A DNA stretch of 64,000 bases, taken from assembly GCF_000721605.1 (NCBI RefSeq), contig NZ_JOIZ01000025.1:60443-124442 (forward strand), read 5' to 3'. The position numbers and the translations under genes are program-made. Positions 16,201 through 23,833 of the stretch are shown one piece after another. Source of the stretch: Streptomyces sp. NRRL S-37. Lineage in GTDB: Bacteria > Actinomycetota > Actinomycetes > Streptomycetales > Streptomycetaceae. Under the pieces are notes generated by a model. The model saw only the letters and a list, made by a program, of their open reading frames with translations. It was not told where the DNA came from and did not search any database. How positions within the stretch are numbered: position 1 is the first letter of the stretch; each line of letters opens with the position of its first letter.

Positions 16201-17476
16201 GGCCGCCGCCCGTCTGATCGCCTTCCTCGTGACCGGACCGCGCGACGAAGGGGCCCCGGACGACGGTACGGACCTCGACCCGGTGGCGCTGCGCACCCGG
16301 CTCGGCGCCGCCCTGCCGTCGTACGCGGTGCCCAGCGCCTTCCACACCGTCCCCGCGCTGCCGTTGACGGCGAACGGCAAGCGGGACGCGCGGGCGCTGC
16401 TCGCGCTCGCCGAGGAGCACGCCGCGACGGAACGGGACGCCGGCCGCGGCGGACCGTCCGGCCGGGCGCCGCGCACCGAGCGGGAGACGGCACTCGCCCG
16501 GCTGTGGCAGGAGGTCTGCGGCACGGCCGTCCGCTCGGTCGACGACGACTTCTTCGCCGCCGGCGGCAGTTCGGTCTCCGCGGTGCGCCTGGTCCGCCGG
16601 ATCGGCGAGGAGTTCGGTGTGCGGCTGCCGCTGTCCAGCCTCTTCGAGGCGAGCACGATCGCCGGTCAGTGCGCGCTGCTCGACCAGCGCGTGGGCGGGC
16701 TGCTCGTGCCGATCAGACCGGGGGACGGGCCGGCGGTGGTGCTGGTCCATCCGGTGGGCGGGCATCTCCTCGGCTATCGCGCACTGATCGACGCGCTGCC
16801 CGCCTCGTACGCGGTGTACGGGCTCCAGTCGCCTCCCACGGACGAACTGCCCGAAAGTCTGGAGGAGTTGGCCGCCGAGTACGCGACCGCGCTCGCGGCC
16901 CTGGACCGTCCCGTGCATCTGGTGGGCTGGTCGATGGGCGGTGTCCTCGCGGCGGAGACCGCCCGCCGCGCGGGCCTCGTCCGGCCGCTGTCGCTGACGC
17001 TGGTGGACAGCTTCGTGGCCGCCCCGGAGGGCGTCGGTCTCGACGAGTCGGCCGCCGCCGTCGGCTTCTTCACCGACCGGCTCGGGCAGGGGGACGGCGG
17101 CGCCCCCGCGGGGATCTCCGTCCCCGCCGGGCACCCGGACCCGTTCGCCCATCTCGCCGCCGCGCACCTCCCGGACGAGCCGCCGGAGACCCTGCGCGAC
17201 CTCTACGGCCAGTACCGGTCCCTGTACCGGCTGCTGCTCGGCCACCGGCCGCGACCGCTGCCGGGGCACTGCCCGCTCCTCGTGGTACCGGCCGATAGGG
17301 AACGCCCGGACGGCTTCCGGGGGCTGACGCCGCTGCACCGGCATCCCGCCGGTCTCGTCCCGTCCGACGCGGCCGTCCGGCCGCTGCCCGGGACGCACTA
17401 CTCGGTGGTCCGCGGGGCCTCCGCCCGGCTCCTCGCGGAGCTCATCCACACCCGGATATCGAAGGGAACGGCATGA
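13253..17476 (+). CDS. Nonribosomal peptide synthetase, docking-Cy-like-A(Cys)-T-TE
   Basis: 1407 residues. The first 65 residues (LLRELAEHGVLVRSRRGRLS) resemble a TubC-type N-terminal docking domain, expected to meet the C-terminus of the preceding NRPS. A condensation domain starts FPLTDLQSAYQVGE near 87, typical of heterocyclisation (Cy) domains; the active-site motif reads RLFVLDARS (217-225), so the first Asp of D-x4-D-x2-S is Arg. The A domain has YVIFTSGSTGVPKGV (692) and HFDLSAFDLFG (739); its code reads about D-L-F-N-L-S-L-I-W-K, close to cysteine codes of thiazoline systems. A carrier (AAGGSSVSAV, Ser near 1106) and a thioesterase (GWSMGG near 1224, GTHYS) complete it. It should add cysteine and release the product. 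Confidence 0.93.
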   Translation: MEHARRDTEERDTLALLRELAEHGVLVRSRRGRLSVDAPKDAPEALLGRLTAAEGPVLEAIAAHPGLPGPRVTAPEAADGEDATTRPFPLTDLQSAYQVGESDFPRLATPAFIAHGFEVPDFDAGRWDAALRAVLTRHEMLRCAVDGDGRQRVVPLDDSWGPVRVDWRHLDAAQARAAFHRERETAARLLPALTDGPQLGCAVHSARDTTFVLLCLRLFVLDARSIGLVCRDLADAYEGRPFADPPVPSGHFARYADALDRHRDSQAYRNAVAHWRRRVPVLPGPPALPALPHPAESRFARVRHRLPAPVWQRLGERARDAGLSANTVLCAAYAEVLRRWSGQRSFSLTVLVATRGMLAVDPSGADSATGACVGNFGSTLLLECDGAGGSFAERAGALQRRLMADLPHAWLSGVGLARRVRRQRPGAEVGSPYVFASGLDDTADDALPPHLRAAGWDLVFKSMHTPQVLLDHQVSEEDGELVCTFDHVAEAFPEGLVDELAQAHADLLRRLAGEEAAWSAPHPPPLPDALTAARRSANGTARRFPGGGVLDGLREGASRTPGRVAFHGADGEVTYGEAADRVARTAGALTASGAAPGELVGVLARKSTGQYLAALSVIAAGGAYVPLGVDWPPARVDALLGRHGVGRVLADAEGARLLAALERPVTVLALDAPEPPAPTAPLPVPPADDLAYVIFTSGSTGVPKGVAIPHGGLLNTVQDMVERFGVGPEDRLLSLSELHFDLSAFDLFGGLCAGGTVVVPPSGPRPDPELWAEWVRRSGATVWNTVPALLEMLLDHLGEERAAAVLGGLRLVLLSGDWVPLDLPDRVRRAAPKAEVVALGGATEASIWSNYHVVDRIDPSWKSVPYGLPLANQRYHVLDADFADVPHWVPGELFIAGDGLATEYYGQPELTEARFPRHPRTGERLYRTGDHARYRPDGVLEFLGRVDSQVKVRGYRVDLLEVEQRLAAQAGVRAAACVVTGTGAAARLIAFLVTGPRDEGAPDDGTDLDPVALRTRLGAALPSYAVPSAFHTVPALPLTANGKRDARALLALAEEHAATERDAGRGGPSGRAPRTERETALARLWQEVCGTAVRSVDDDFFAAGGSSVSAVRLVRRIGEEFGVRLPLSSLFEASTIAGQCALLDQRVGGLLVPIRPGDGPAVVLVHPVGGHLLGYRALIDALPASYAVYGLQSPPTDELPESLEELAAEYATALAALDRPVHLVGWSMGGVLAAETARRAGLVRPLSLTLVDSFVAAPEGVGLDESAAAVGFFTDRLGQGDGGAPAGISVPAGHPDPFAHLAAAHLPDEPPETLRDLYGQYRSLYRLLLGHRPRPLPGHCPLLVVPADRERPDGFRGLTPLHRHPAGLVPSDAAVRPLPGTHYSVVRGASARLLAELIHTRISKGTA

Positions 17477-17880
17477 CCAGCAAGACGATCAAGGACATCG
17501 TGGTCTTCGGCGAGTCCGCGCCGGAGAACGTGCGGAACGTCAGGAAGGGCCCGGACCGCTGGATCTCCGGCGAGCTGGCCATCACCAACACCCTGCACTT
17601 CACCAGCCCCGACGGCGCCTTCACCTCGGGCATCTGGGAGAGCACCCCGGGCAAGTTCCGTGCGGTGTACGAGGAGGACGAGTTCTACCACATGCTGCAC
17701 GGCCGGGTGGTCATCGCCGACGACGAGGGCAACGCCCGCACGTTCGTGCCCGGGGACACCATCGTCGTCCCCGCCGGGTTCACCGGCACCTGGGAGGTCC
17801 TGGAGCCGACCAGGAAGTTCTACGCCCACTACCGGCCGGCCGACGACGGCCGGACCGGTCCGGCCGTGCAGGCCGGCTGA
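17473..17880 (+). CDS. Cupin-domain protein (cupin_3/EutQ-like)
   Basis: A 135-residue single-cupin protein. FTSGIWESTPGKFRAVYEED, EFYHMLHGRVVIADDEG and FVPGDTIVVPAGFTGTWEV form the two cupin motifs. The metal-ligand pattern is that of the cupin_3 (DUF861) group, with no canonical H-x-H. It starts with an ATGA overlap on the NRPS stop, so it is co-translated. It is distinct from the zinc-type cupin at 19277. It may be a tailoring isomerase, cyclase or chaperone for an unstable intermediate; nothing in the sequence fixes the reaction. Confidence 0.75.
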   Translation: MTSKTIKDIVVFGESAPENVRNVRKGPDRWISGELAITNTLHFTSPDGAFTSGIWESTPGKFRAVYEEDEFYHMLHGRVVIADDEGNARTFVPGDTIVVPAGFTGTWEVLEPTRKFYAHYRPADDGRTGPAVQAG

Positions 17881-17897
17881 CCCGGGAGAGGGATTCC

Positions 17898-19280
17898 ATG
17901 ACCAGTACCTCTTCCGCGGGACATCCGCACCACCGGCTCCTCGGCATCGGCTACGGCCCCTCGCACCTGTCCATGAGCGCGCTGCACGCGTCGGCCGGGT
18001 CCGCCGCGGCCGGGGCCGGCCTGCACTTCCTGGAGTCCAGGGACACCTTCTCCTGGCACCCCGGCATGCTGCTGCCCGGTGCCCGGATGCAGGTCGCCTT
18101 CCTCAAGGACCTGGTCACGCCCCGGGACCCGACCAGTCCGTACAGCTTCGTCAACTACCTGGTGTCCCAGGGGAGGCTGGAGCCGTTCCTCAACCTGGGC
18201 ACGCTCACGCCGACCCGGCGGGAGTACGTGGACTACTTCGGCTGGGCGGCCGAGCGGCTCGCCCGGTACGTCTCGTACGGCAGCACCGCCGAGCGGATCC
18301 GTCCGGTGTCCGGGCCCGACGGGGAGGTCACAAGTCTGGAGGTGGACTACCGGGGCCCGGACGGCACCCGGCACACCGTCTCCGCCGACCATGTGTCCCT
18401 GGCACCCGGCGGCACGCCCGTCGTCCCGCCCGGCGTCGATCCGGGCGTGCTGGAGGACGGCACCGTCTTCCACAGCAGTTCCTTCCTGGGGCGCGTTCGC
18501 TCCTTCCACGACCGGGGCCGCGAACTGCCGTACCGCTTCCTGGTGGTGGGGGCGGGGCAGAGCGCCGCGGAGATCTTCCGGTATCTGGCGGGCGAGTTCC
18601 CGGCAGCCGAAGTGACCCTGGCCCACCGGGGTTTCGCGCTGATGCCGGCCAACAGCAGTGCCCTGGCCAACGCCATCTTCGACCCGGCGTCGGTCGACCT
18701 GTTCCACGACGCCGACCCCGCGCGCCGCCGGAGCATCCTCGCCGACCTGAGGGCCACCAACTACGCGGCCGTCGACGACGAGGACATCAACGCCGTCGCC
18801 GAACTGCTCTACGACCAGCTGGTGCACGGCGGGGACCGGCTGCGGCTGTGCCGGTTCACCGAACTGACCGGCGCCCGCGCCGAGGGCGACCGGGCCGCCG
18901 CGACCGTGCGCGACCTGCTCACCGGCACCACCCGCACCGAGCGGTACGACGCGGTCGTGCTGGCCACCGGCTACGACTTCCGGGAGGCGCGCGGCCTGCT
19001 GGCCGGTGTCGACCCCTATCTGCTCAGGGACGGGGACGGCGACCTGCTCGTGGACCGCGACTACTCGGTGCGGACCACCGAGCGCTTCGCGCCGCGGATC
19101 TTCCTGCACGGCGCCGCCGAACACACCCACGGCCTGACCAGCACGCTGCTGTCGATGCTGGCCCGCCGGGCCGGGGACATCCTCGACGCCGTCCTGGACG
19201 CACCGGCCCCCGCCGCGCCCGGCGGCCGTCCGTCCGTTCCCTCACCCGTCACCCCTCTCCTCGAAGGAGTCCACGCATGA
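17898..19280 (+). CDS. Flavin-dependent L-lysine/L-ornithine N-hydroxylase (SidA/IucD/PvdA family)
   Basis: 460 residues. GIGYGPSHLS (FAD-binding, residues about 16-25), FSWHPGMLLPGARMQVAFLK (family block), LVTPRDPTSPYSFVNYL, VVGAGQSAAEIF (NADPH-binding) and VLATGYDF are all hallmarks of class B N-hydroxylating monooxygenases acting on lysine or ornithine side chains. The reaction uses NADPH and O2 to form N6-hydroxylysine (or N5-hydroxyornithine). In siderophore clusters the product becomes a hydroxamate, but no acyl- or formyltransferase is present here. The next two genes are the N-N bond-forming pair, so lysine is the likelier substrate. GGGAGAGGG lies upstream of ATG 17898. Confidence 0.93.
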   Translation: MTSTSSAGHPHHRLLGIGYGPSHLSMSALHASAGSAAAGAGLHFLESRDTFSWHPGMLLPGARMQVAFLKDLVTPRDPTSPYSFVNYLVSQGRLEPFLNLGTLTPTRREYVDYFGWAAERLARYVSYGSTAERIRPVSGPDGEVTSLEVDYRGPDGTRHTVSADHVSLAPGGTPVVPPGVDPGVLEDGTVFHSSSFLGRVRSFHDRGRELPYRFLVVGAGQSAAEIFRYLAGEFPAAEVTLAHRGFALMPANSSALANAIFDPASVDLFHDADPARRRSILADLRATNYAAVDDEDINAVAELLYDQLVHGGDRLRLCRFTELTGARAEGDRAAATVRDLLTGTTRTERYDAVVLATGYDFREARGLLAGVDPYLLRDGDGDLLVDRDYSVRTTERFAPRIFLHGAAEHTHGLTSTLLSMLARRAGDILDAVLDAPAPAAPGGRPSVPSPVTPLLEGVHA

Positions 19281-19663
19281 GCGGCATCCAGATCCAGCGG
19301 CGGGACGACGCCGTCGTCCAGGAGGAGTACGGCTGCGCGTTCCGGCGCATCCTGCCCTGGCGGTCCAGCGGGCCCTCGGACACCGGCATGGGCGTCTGTA
19401 CCGTCGCGCCCGGCGCGGTGACCACCCCGCACTCCCACGAGGACCACGAGCACTTCTACGTGGTGCGCGGCAGCGGCCGCGTCGAGGTCGACGGGGTCCG
19501 TACGGACATCGCGGCCGGTGACGCACTGGTGGTGGGCTCCCACCAGCGGCACCACTTCGAGAACGCCTCCGACACCGAGGAGCTGGAGCTCGTCTCGGTC
19601 TGGTCGCTCGGCCCGTTCGGCGAGGCCCCCGGACCGGCCGGTGCTCCCGGGGGGACGCGATGA
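19277..19663 (+). CDS. Zinc-type cupin, small component of a split hydrazine synthetase
   Basis: A 128-residue cupin with complete metal motifs. G-x5-H-x-H-x3-E-x6-G is met by residues 46-65 (H52, H54, E58), and GSHQRHHFEN carries the fourth His. It overlaps the hydroxylase stop (ATGA), and its own stop overlaps the MetRS-like start (ATGA). In Spb40-type hydrazine synthetases a cupin of this kind is fused to the N-terminus of a MetRS-like domain and makes the N-N bond from the aminoacyl ester of N-hydroxylysine. Here it is a separate gene in the same order. Function is inferred from family and context. Confidence 0.85.
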   Translation: MSGIQIQRRDDAVVQEEYGCAFRRILPWRSSGPSDTGMGVCTVAPGAVTTPHSHEDHEHFYVVRGSGRVEVDGVRTDIAAGDALVVGSHQRHHFENASDTEELELVSVWSLGPFGEAPGPAGAPGGTR

Positions 19664-21180
19664 CGACGACCCCACGCCGCTTCCTGGTCACCGCCACTCC
19701 CCCGACCACCAACGGCGATCTGCACGTCGGCCATCTCTCCGGGCCCTATCTGGGCGCCGACGTCTTCAGCCGCGCGCAGCGGATGCTGGGACACACGGTG
19801 CTGTACGCGTCCGGGGGCGACGACCACCAGACGTACGTGGTCACCACGGCGCAGCGGCTGGGCCTCGACCCGGTCGAGCTCGCCGCGCGGTGCAACCGCG
19901 AGATCACCGCGACGCTGGAGCTCGCCGACATCGGCATCGACGCGTTCACCAGCCCCGACGACGTCTACCGGGACGAGATACGGGAGTTCTTCGCCGGGCT
20001 GCACCGCGCGGGGAAGCTGGTGACGCGCACCTGGACGTTCCCGTACTGCGCGGAGACCGGCCGGTACCTCCTGGAGGCGTTCGCCACCGGGTACTGCCCG
20101 GAGTGCCTGGCCGGCACCTCCGGCGCGATCTGCGAGAGCTGCGGGCACCCCAACGACGTCGACTCGCTGCTCTTCGCCGCGAGCACCGGCGCCGGGGACG
20201 GTGCCGTCACGGAGCCGCGCGAGGTGGAGATCCTGGTCCTCCCGCTGGAGGAGTACCGGGAGCGGTTCACGGAGTTCTACCGGAGGCGGCGGGCGACGAT
20301 GCGCCCGCACGTGCTGCGCTTCGTCGACGAGATGCTGTCCCGGCCGCTGCCGGACTTCCCGGTCAGCTACCCGGCCGACTGGGGCATTCCGGTCGGCATC
20401 GACGGCTTCGACGGCCAGGTGATCAACGTCTGGGCGGAGATGCTGCCCGGTCTGCGGCACATGGCGGGGGTCGCGCGGGCCCGCCGGGGCCCGGAGACGC
20501 CGTCGGACGTGTGGGCCGGGGACTCGGGCTTCGAGCTGGTGCAGTTCCTCGGCTACGACAACACGTTCTACTTCGCGTTCGCGCATCTCGGACTGGCCTT
20601 CGCGCACGGCGGGCTGGTCGAGCCGACCGCGATCGTGACCAACGAGTTCTACCACCTGGACGGGTCCAAGTTCTCCACCAGCCGGCGCCATCTGATCTGG
20701 GCCCGCGACCTGGTGGGCAAGTACGGCCCGGACAATGTGCGGTTCTTCCTCGCGCTCGGCAACCCGGAGCACCAGCCGGCCAACTTCACCGAGGCCGAGT
20801 TCCTGGAGACCGTACGCACCCGGCTGCACGAGCCGCTCCGGGCGCTCGGCACGGCGCTGGCCCCGCACACCGGTCGGCCGCTGCCCGTCCCGGAGGGCAC
20901 GGAGGCGCTCCTGGACCGCTACCGGGACCGGATGCGGCGGGCGTACACGCTGGAGACCTTCTCGATGCGCCAGGCCGCGGAGACCACCGCGAACCTGCTC
21001 GCGCTGCTCGCCGCCCGGGCGGCCGGCGACCCCGGGCTCGCCGTCGCCGGTCTGCGTGTCCTGGCCTCCCGGGCCGCGCCGCTGGTGCCCGGCCTCGCGT
21101 CCGCGATCGAGGCCCGGTACGCGGCCGCCGCGCCCGGCGCCGTACCCGGCCTGGCGGATCTCCTGCCCGTCACCGTCTGA
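19660..21180 (+). CDS. Methionyl-tRNA synthetase-like ligase, large component of a split hydrazine synthetase
   Basis: 506 residues of class I aminoacyl-tRNA synthetase fold. NGDLHVGHLSGPYL carries the HIGH motif (H22-V-G-H25), GYCPECLAGTSGAICESCG is the MetRS zinc knuckle, and KFSTSRR (from K337) is a KMSKS-like loop. The remaining C-terminal helical part is short, and no tRNA-binding extension is seen. In hydrazine synthetases this domain activates an amino acid (glycine in Spb40) and esterifies it to the hydroxylamine oxygen; the cupin then rearranges it to a hydrazine. A spare MetRS or resistance copy is an alternative, but the ATGA coupling to the cupin and hydroxylase argues against it. 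Confidence 0.88.
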   Translation: MTTTPRRFLVTATPPTTNGDLHVGHLSGPYLGADVFSRAQRMLGHTVLYASGGDDHQTYVVTTAQRLGLDPVELAARCNREITATLELADIGIDAFTSPDDVYRDEIREFFAGLHRAGKLVTRTWTFPYCAETGRYLLEAFATGYCPECLAGTSGAICESCGHPNDVDSLLFAASTGAGDGAVTEPREVEILVLPLEEYRERFTEFYRRRRATMRPHVLRFVDEMLSRPLPDFPVSYPADWGIPVGIDGFDGQVINVWAEMLPGLRHMAGVARARRGPETPSDVWAGDSGFELVQFLGYDNTFYFAFAHLGLAFAHGGLVEPTAIVTNEFYHLDGSKFSTSRRHLIWARDLVGKYGPDNVRFFLALGNPEHQPANFTEAEFLETVRTRLHEPLRALGTALAPHTGRPLPVPEGTEALLDRYRDRMRRAYTLETFSMRQAAETTANLLALLAARAAGDPGLAVAGLRVLASRAAPLVPGLASAIEARYAAAAPGAVPGLADLLPVTV

Positions 21181-21229
21181 GCACCCCGACCGACATACTC
21201 CCCCCGCACCCGACCACTAGGCAGAACCC

Positions 21230-22504
21230 ATGCACATCGCGTTCGTCGACTCGAACCCCGCCGCGCTGGAGGCGATCCGGCTGGCCAAGGAGGCCGGCCA
21301 CCGGGTCACCTACCTCCAGTCCGCCGACCCCTTCTACCCGCCCACCGAGGGGAACCTGCGGATCGTCGCGTCCGTGGACCACCTGGCCGACGGGCTGGTC
21401 ACCACCGACCCGGAGACCGTCACCCGGGTGCTCGCCGCCCGCCACGCCGTCGACCCCATCGACGTCGTCACCGGCCAGCTGGAGCTGAGCGCGGAGGCCG
21501 TGGCCCTGGCCTGCCGGGAGCTCGGTCTACGGGGCACCGCGACCGACGCCGTGCTCACCGCCCGCCGCAAGGACCGGTGCCGGGCGGCGCTGGAGAAGGC
21601 CGGGCTCGCCTCCGCCCGGTACGCCCTGGCCGGGACCGAGGAGGATGCGCTGGCCGCGGCCGAGGAGATCGGCTATCCGGTGGTCCTCAAGCCCCCGTCG
21701 GGCGCGGACAGCCTGCTCTCCCGGGTGGCCGCGAATCCGGCCGAGGCCACCGCCGCCTGCCGGGCCGTGCTGACCGGCCTGGACGCGGTGCCGGAGCAGT
21801 GGCACGAGCAGTTCACCCGCGGCATCCTCGTCGAGGAGTACCTGGTCGGCACGCTGGTCTCGGTGGAACTGGGCGCCAAGGACGGGGAGTTCTTCCCGTT
21901 CGCGGTGTCCGGGCGGTTCCGCTGGGCCGAGGACGAGGTGGTGGAGCTCGGCTCGTACATTCCCGCGAACCTCCCCGAGGAGCAGTCCGCCGCCTGTATC
22001 GCGTACGCGATCGACGTGTGCCGGGCGATCGGCCTGGACCTGGGCGTTTTCCACCTGGAGATCATGGTCACCGAACGCGGGCCGGTGCTGGTCGAGGTCA
22101 ACCCCCGCGTGATGGGCGGCGCGCTGCCCACCATCTACCGGCACGCCACCGGCACGGACATCTTCTCCGGCCTGCTGGACATCCTGGACCCGGACGCCGA
22201 GCCCGCTCTGCCCGGCGCGCTCGACGGCTGCGTCGGCGGGCGGAAGGTGATGGTCCGCGACGGCGGCACCCTCTCCGCCGGGGCATCGGTGGCGTGGATC
22301 GCCGACGAGCCCGGGGTGCTGGAGGTCATCGGCTTCGACAGCTACGGCACCGGACCGGGCCGGGACGTCTCCGCCGGGCAGATCGTGGCCCGTTTCATAC
22401 TGCGCGGCCCGGACCATCCGTCCGTGGTTCGGACGGCCGAGCGGATCCTGCGCCGTTTGGAAGAGGATTTCGGAGTTGCCCTGATGATCGGCGAGAAGGA
22501 CTGA
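21230..22504 (+). CDS. ATP-grasp carboxylate-amine ligase (L-amino-acid-ligase-like)
   Basis: 424 residues. The N-terminal Rossmann-like part begins MHIAFVDSNPAALEAIRLAK; the ATP-grasp core has GYPVVLKPPSGADSLLS (Lys), ILVEEYLVGTLVSVEL, LGVFHLEIMVTERGPVLVEV and NPRVMGGALP (metal-binding Glu/Asn). The C-terminus resembles the BacD/L-amino-acid-ligase group and BtrJ-like enzymes, which make an amide via an acyl-phosphate. It is unrelated in sequence to the ATP-grasp protein at 6848. It could join the hydrazino amino acid to another residue, or prepare the substrate for the A-less carrier of the first NRPS. Confidence 0.82.
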   Translation: MHIAFVDSNPAALEAIRLAKEAGHRVTYLQSADPFYPPTEGNLRIVASVDHLADGLVTTDPETVTRVLAARHAVDPIDVVTGQLELSAEAVALACRELGLRGTATDAVLTARRKDRCRAALEKAGLASARYALAGTEEDALAAAEEIGYPVVLKPPSGADSLLSRVAANPAEATAACRAVLTGLDAVPEQWHEQFTRGILVEEYLVGTLVSVELGAKDGEFFPFAVSGRFRWAEDEVVELGSYIPANLPEEQSAACIAYAIDVCRAIGLDLGVFHLEIMVTERGPVLVEVNPRVMGGALPTIYRHATGTDIFSGLLDILDPDAEPALPGALDGCVGGRKVMVRDGGTLSAGASVAWIADEPGVLEVIGFDSYGTGPGRDVSAGQIVARFILRGPDHPSVVRTAERILRRLEEDFGVALMIGEKD

Positions 22505-22506
22505 CC

Positions 22507-23814
22507 ATGACCTCCCCATCCGCCCCTTCCTCCGCTGCTTCGTCCCACGCGGGGGAGCCGGCCGGTCTCCCCGGCTCGCTCGACGGGCCCCGGCTCGCCG
22601 GCGCCGCCGCGGAGTACGGCACTCCGCTGTGGGTGTACGACGCCGGGACGATCCGCGCGCAGATCGACCGGCTGCGCCGCTTCGACGTCATCCGCTTCGC
22701 CCAGAAGGCCTGTTCCAACCTGCACATCCTGCGTCTGATGCGCGAGGAGGGCGTGCACGTCGACGCCGTGTCGGAGGGCGAGATCGAGCGTGCGCTCGCG
22801 GCCGGCTACCGGGTCGAGGGGGCCGACGAGCCCATCGTCTTCACCGCCGACCTGCTGAACCGCTCCACGCTGCGCCGGGTCGTCGAACTGGGCATCCCGG
22901 TCAACGCCGGTTCCCCGCAGATGCTGGACCAGGTGGGCGCGGCCTCCCCCGGCCACCCGGTGTGGATCCGGGTCAACCCGGGGTTCGGCCACGGGCACAG
23001 CCGCAAGACCAACACCGGTGGCGAGCACAGCAAGCACGGCATCTGGCACGAGCACCTCCAGGAGAGCCTCGCGCTGGTCGACCGGTACGGGCTCGACCTC
23101 GTGGGCCTGCACATGCACATCGGCTCCGGGGTGGACTACGGCCACCTGGAGTCGGTCTGCGAGACCATGGTCAAGCAGGTCAGGCTGGCCGGGCGGGACA
23201 TCCGGGCCATCTCGGCCGGCGGCGGCCTCTCCGTGCCGTACGCGCCGGGCGACCCGGAGATCGACACGGACCGCTACTTCGAACTCTGGGACGCCGCGCG
23301 GCGGGAGCTCGTCTCCGAACTGGGCCACCCGGTCCGGCTGGAGATCGAACCCGGGCGTTTCCTGGTGGCGGGCTCGGGGGTGCTGGCCGCCGAGGTCCGC
23401 GCCCAGAAGCCCATGGGCAGCAACTACTTCGTGCTGGTCGACGCCGGGTTCAACGATCTGATGCGGCCCGCGATGTACGGCAGCAGCCACCGCGTCTCGG
23501 TCCTCGGCGGCGACGGCGTCCCGCGCGGCGAGGACGCCCGCGACACGGTCCTAGCCGGCCCGCTGTGCGAGTCCGGGGACGTCTTCACCCAGGTCGAGGG
23601 AGGCGACGTGGAGCCCGTGCCGCTGCCGCGCACCGAGATCGGCGACCTGGTGGTGTTCCACGACACCGGCGCCTACGGCGCGAGCATGTCGTCCACCTAC
23701 AACTCCCGGCCGCTCATCCCCGAGGTGCTGGTCGACGGCGACGACACCAGGCTGATCCGCCGCCGGCAGACCGTCACCGAACTGCTGGCACCGGAGCTCG
23801 ACCTGCCGGTCTGA
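22507..23814 (+). CDS. Diaminopimelate decarboxylase, E. coli LysA type
   Basis: 435 residues, a type III PLP decarboxylase. Active-site features are FAQKACSN (PLP Lys67), HMHIGSGVDYGHLESVC, AISAGGGLSVPY, LEIEPGRFLVA and AGPLCESGDVFTQ (Cys from the partner subunit). VNPGFGHGHSRKTNTGG, SKHGIW and LVDAGFNDLMRPAMYGS match what I remember of E. coli LysA almost word for word, unlike usual actinobacterial LysA. The N-terminal 20 residues are a variable Ser/Ala extension. It would make L-lysine from meso-diaminopimelate, feeding the N-hydroxylase, or decarboxylate a DAP-like intermediate. It is the last gene before the terminator. Confidence 0.88.
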   Translation: MTSPSAPSSAASSHAGEPAGLPGSLDGPRLAGAAAEYGTPLWVYDAGTIRAQIDRLRRFDVIRFAQKACSNLHILRLMREEGVHVDAVSEGEIERALAAGYRVEGADEPIVFTADLLNRSTLRRVVELGIPVNAGSPQMLDQVGAASPGHPVWIRVNPGFGHGHSRKTNTGGEHSKHGIWHEHLQESLALVDRYGLDLVGLHMHIGSGVDYGHLESVCETMVKQVRLAGRDIRAISAGGGLSVPYAPGDPEIDTDRYFELWDAARRELVSELGHPVRLEIEPGRFLVAGSGVLAAEVRAQKPMGSNYFVLVDAGFNDLMRPAMYGSSHRVSVLGGDGVPRGEDARDTVLAGPLCESGDVFTQVEGGDVEPVPLPRTEIGDLVVFHDTGAYGASMSSTYNSRPLIPEVLVDGDDTRLIRRRQTVTELLAPELDLPV

Positions 23815-23833
23815 CCCCGGCCCGCTCCACGGA

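Larger units (their letters stand above)
6848..23814 (+). other. Biosynthetic gene cluster: predicted hydrazine-containing nonribosomal peptide
   Basis: Ten genes, all on the plus strand, from the glutathionylspermidine-synthase-like ATP-grasp gene to the lysA-like gene. Junctions are ATGA/GTGA overlaps or short gaps; the longest are about 110 bases (before NRPS 1) and 82 bases (before NRPS 2). The cluster ends at the strong terminator at 23834. The core is N-hydroxylase, zinc cupin and MetRS-like protein (N-N bond formation), plus two NRPS proteins, two ATP-grasp ligases, an exporter, a second cupin and a lysine-forming decarboxylase. The boundary genes on both sides are purine/glyoxylate metabolism. 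No cluster-specific regulator is present. The product is not recognised. Confidence 0.85.

Noticed and set aside
8005..17449. Antisense open frames of 1833 and 1446 residues across the NRPS genes
   Set aside because: They lie wholly opposite the NRPS coding strand, give low-complexity Arg/Gly/Pro protein with no domain, and follow from GC-rich third positions.
17898..19280. Hydroxamate siderophore cluster based on the N-hydroxylase
   Set aside because: No acyl/formyltransferase, NIS synthetase, siderophore uptake genes or upstream iron box; the MetRS-like and cupin genes fit N-N bond formation better.
19660..21180. Second housekeeping methionyl-tRNA synthetase or resistance copy
   Set aside because: Translationally coupled to cupin and N-hydroxylase, short C-terminus, within a biosynthetic operon; a resistance role is possible but less likely.
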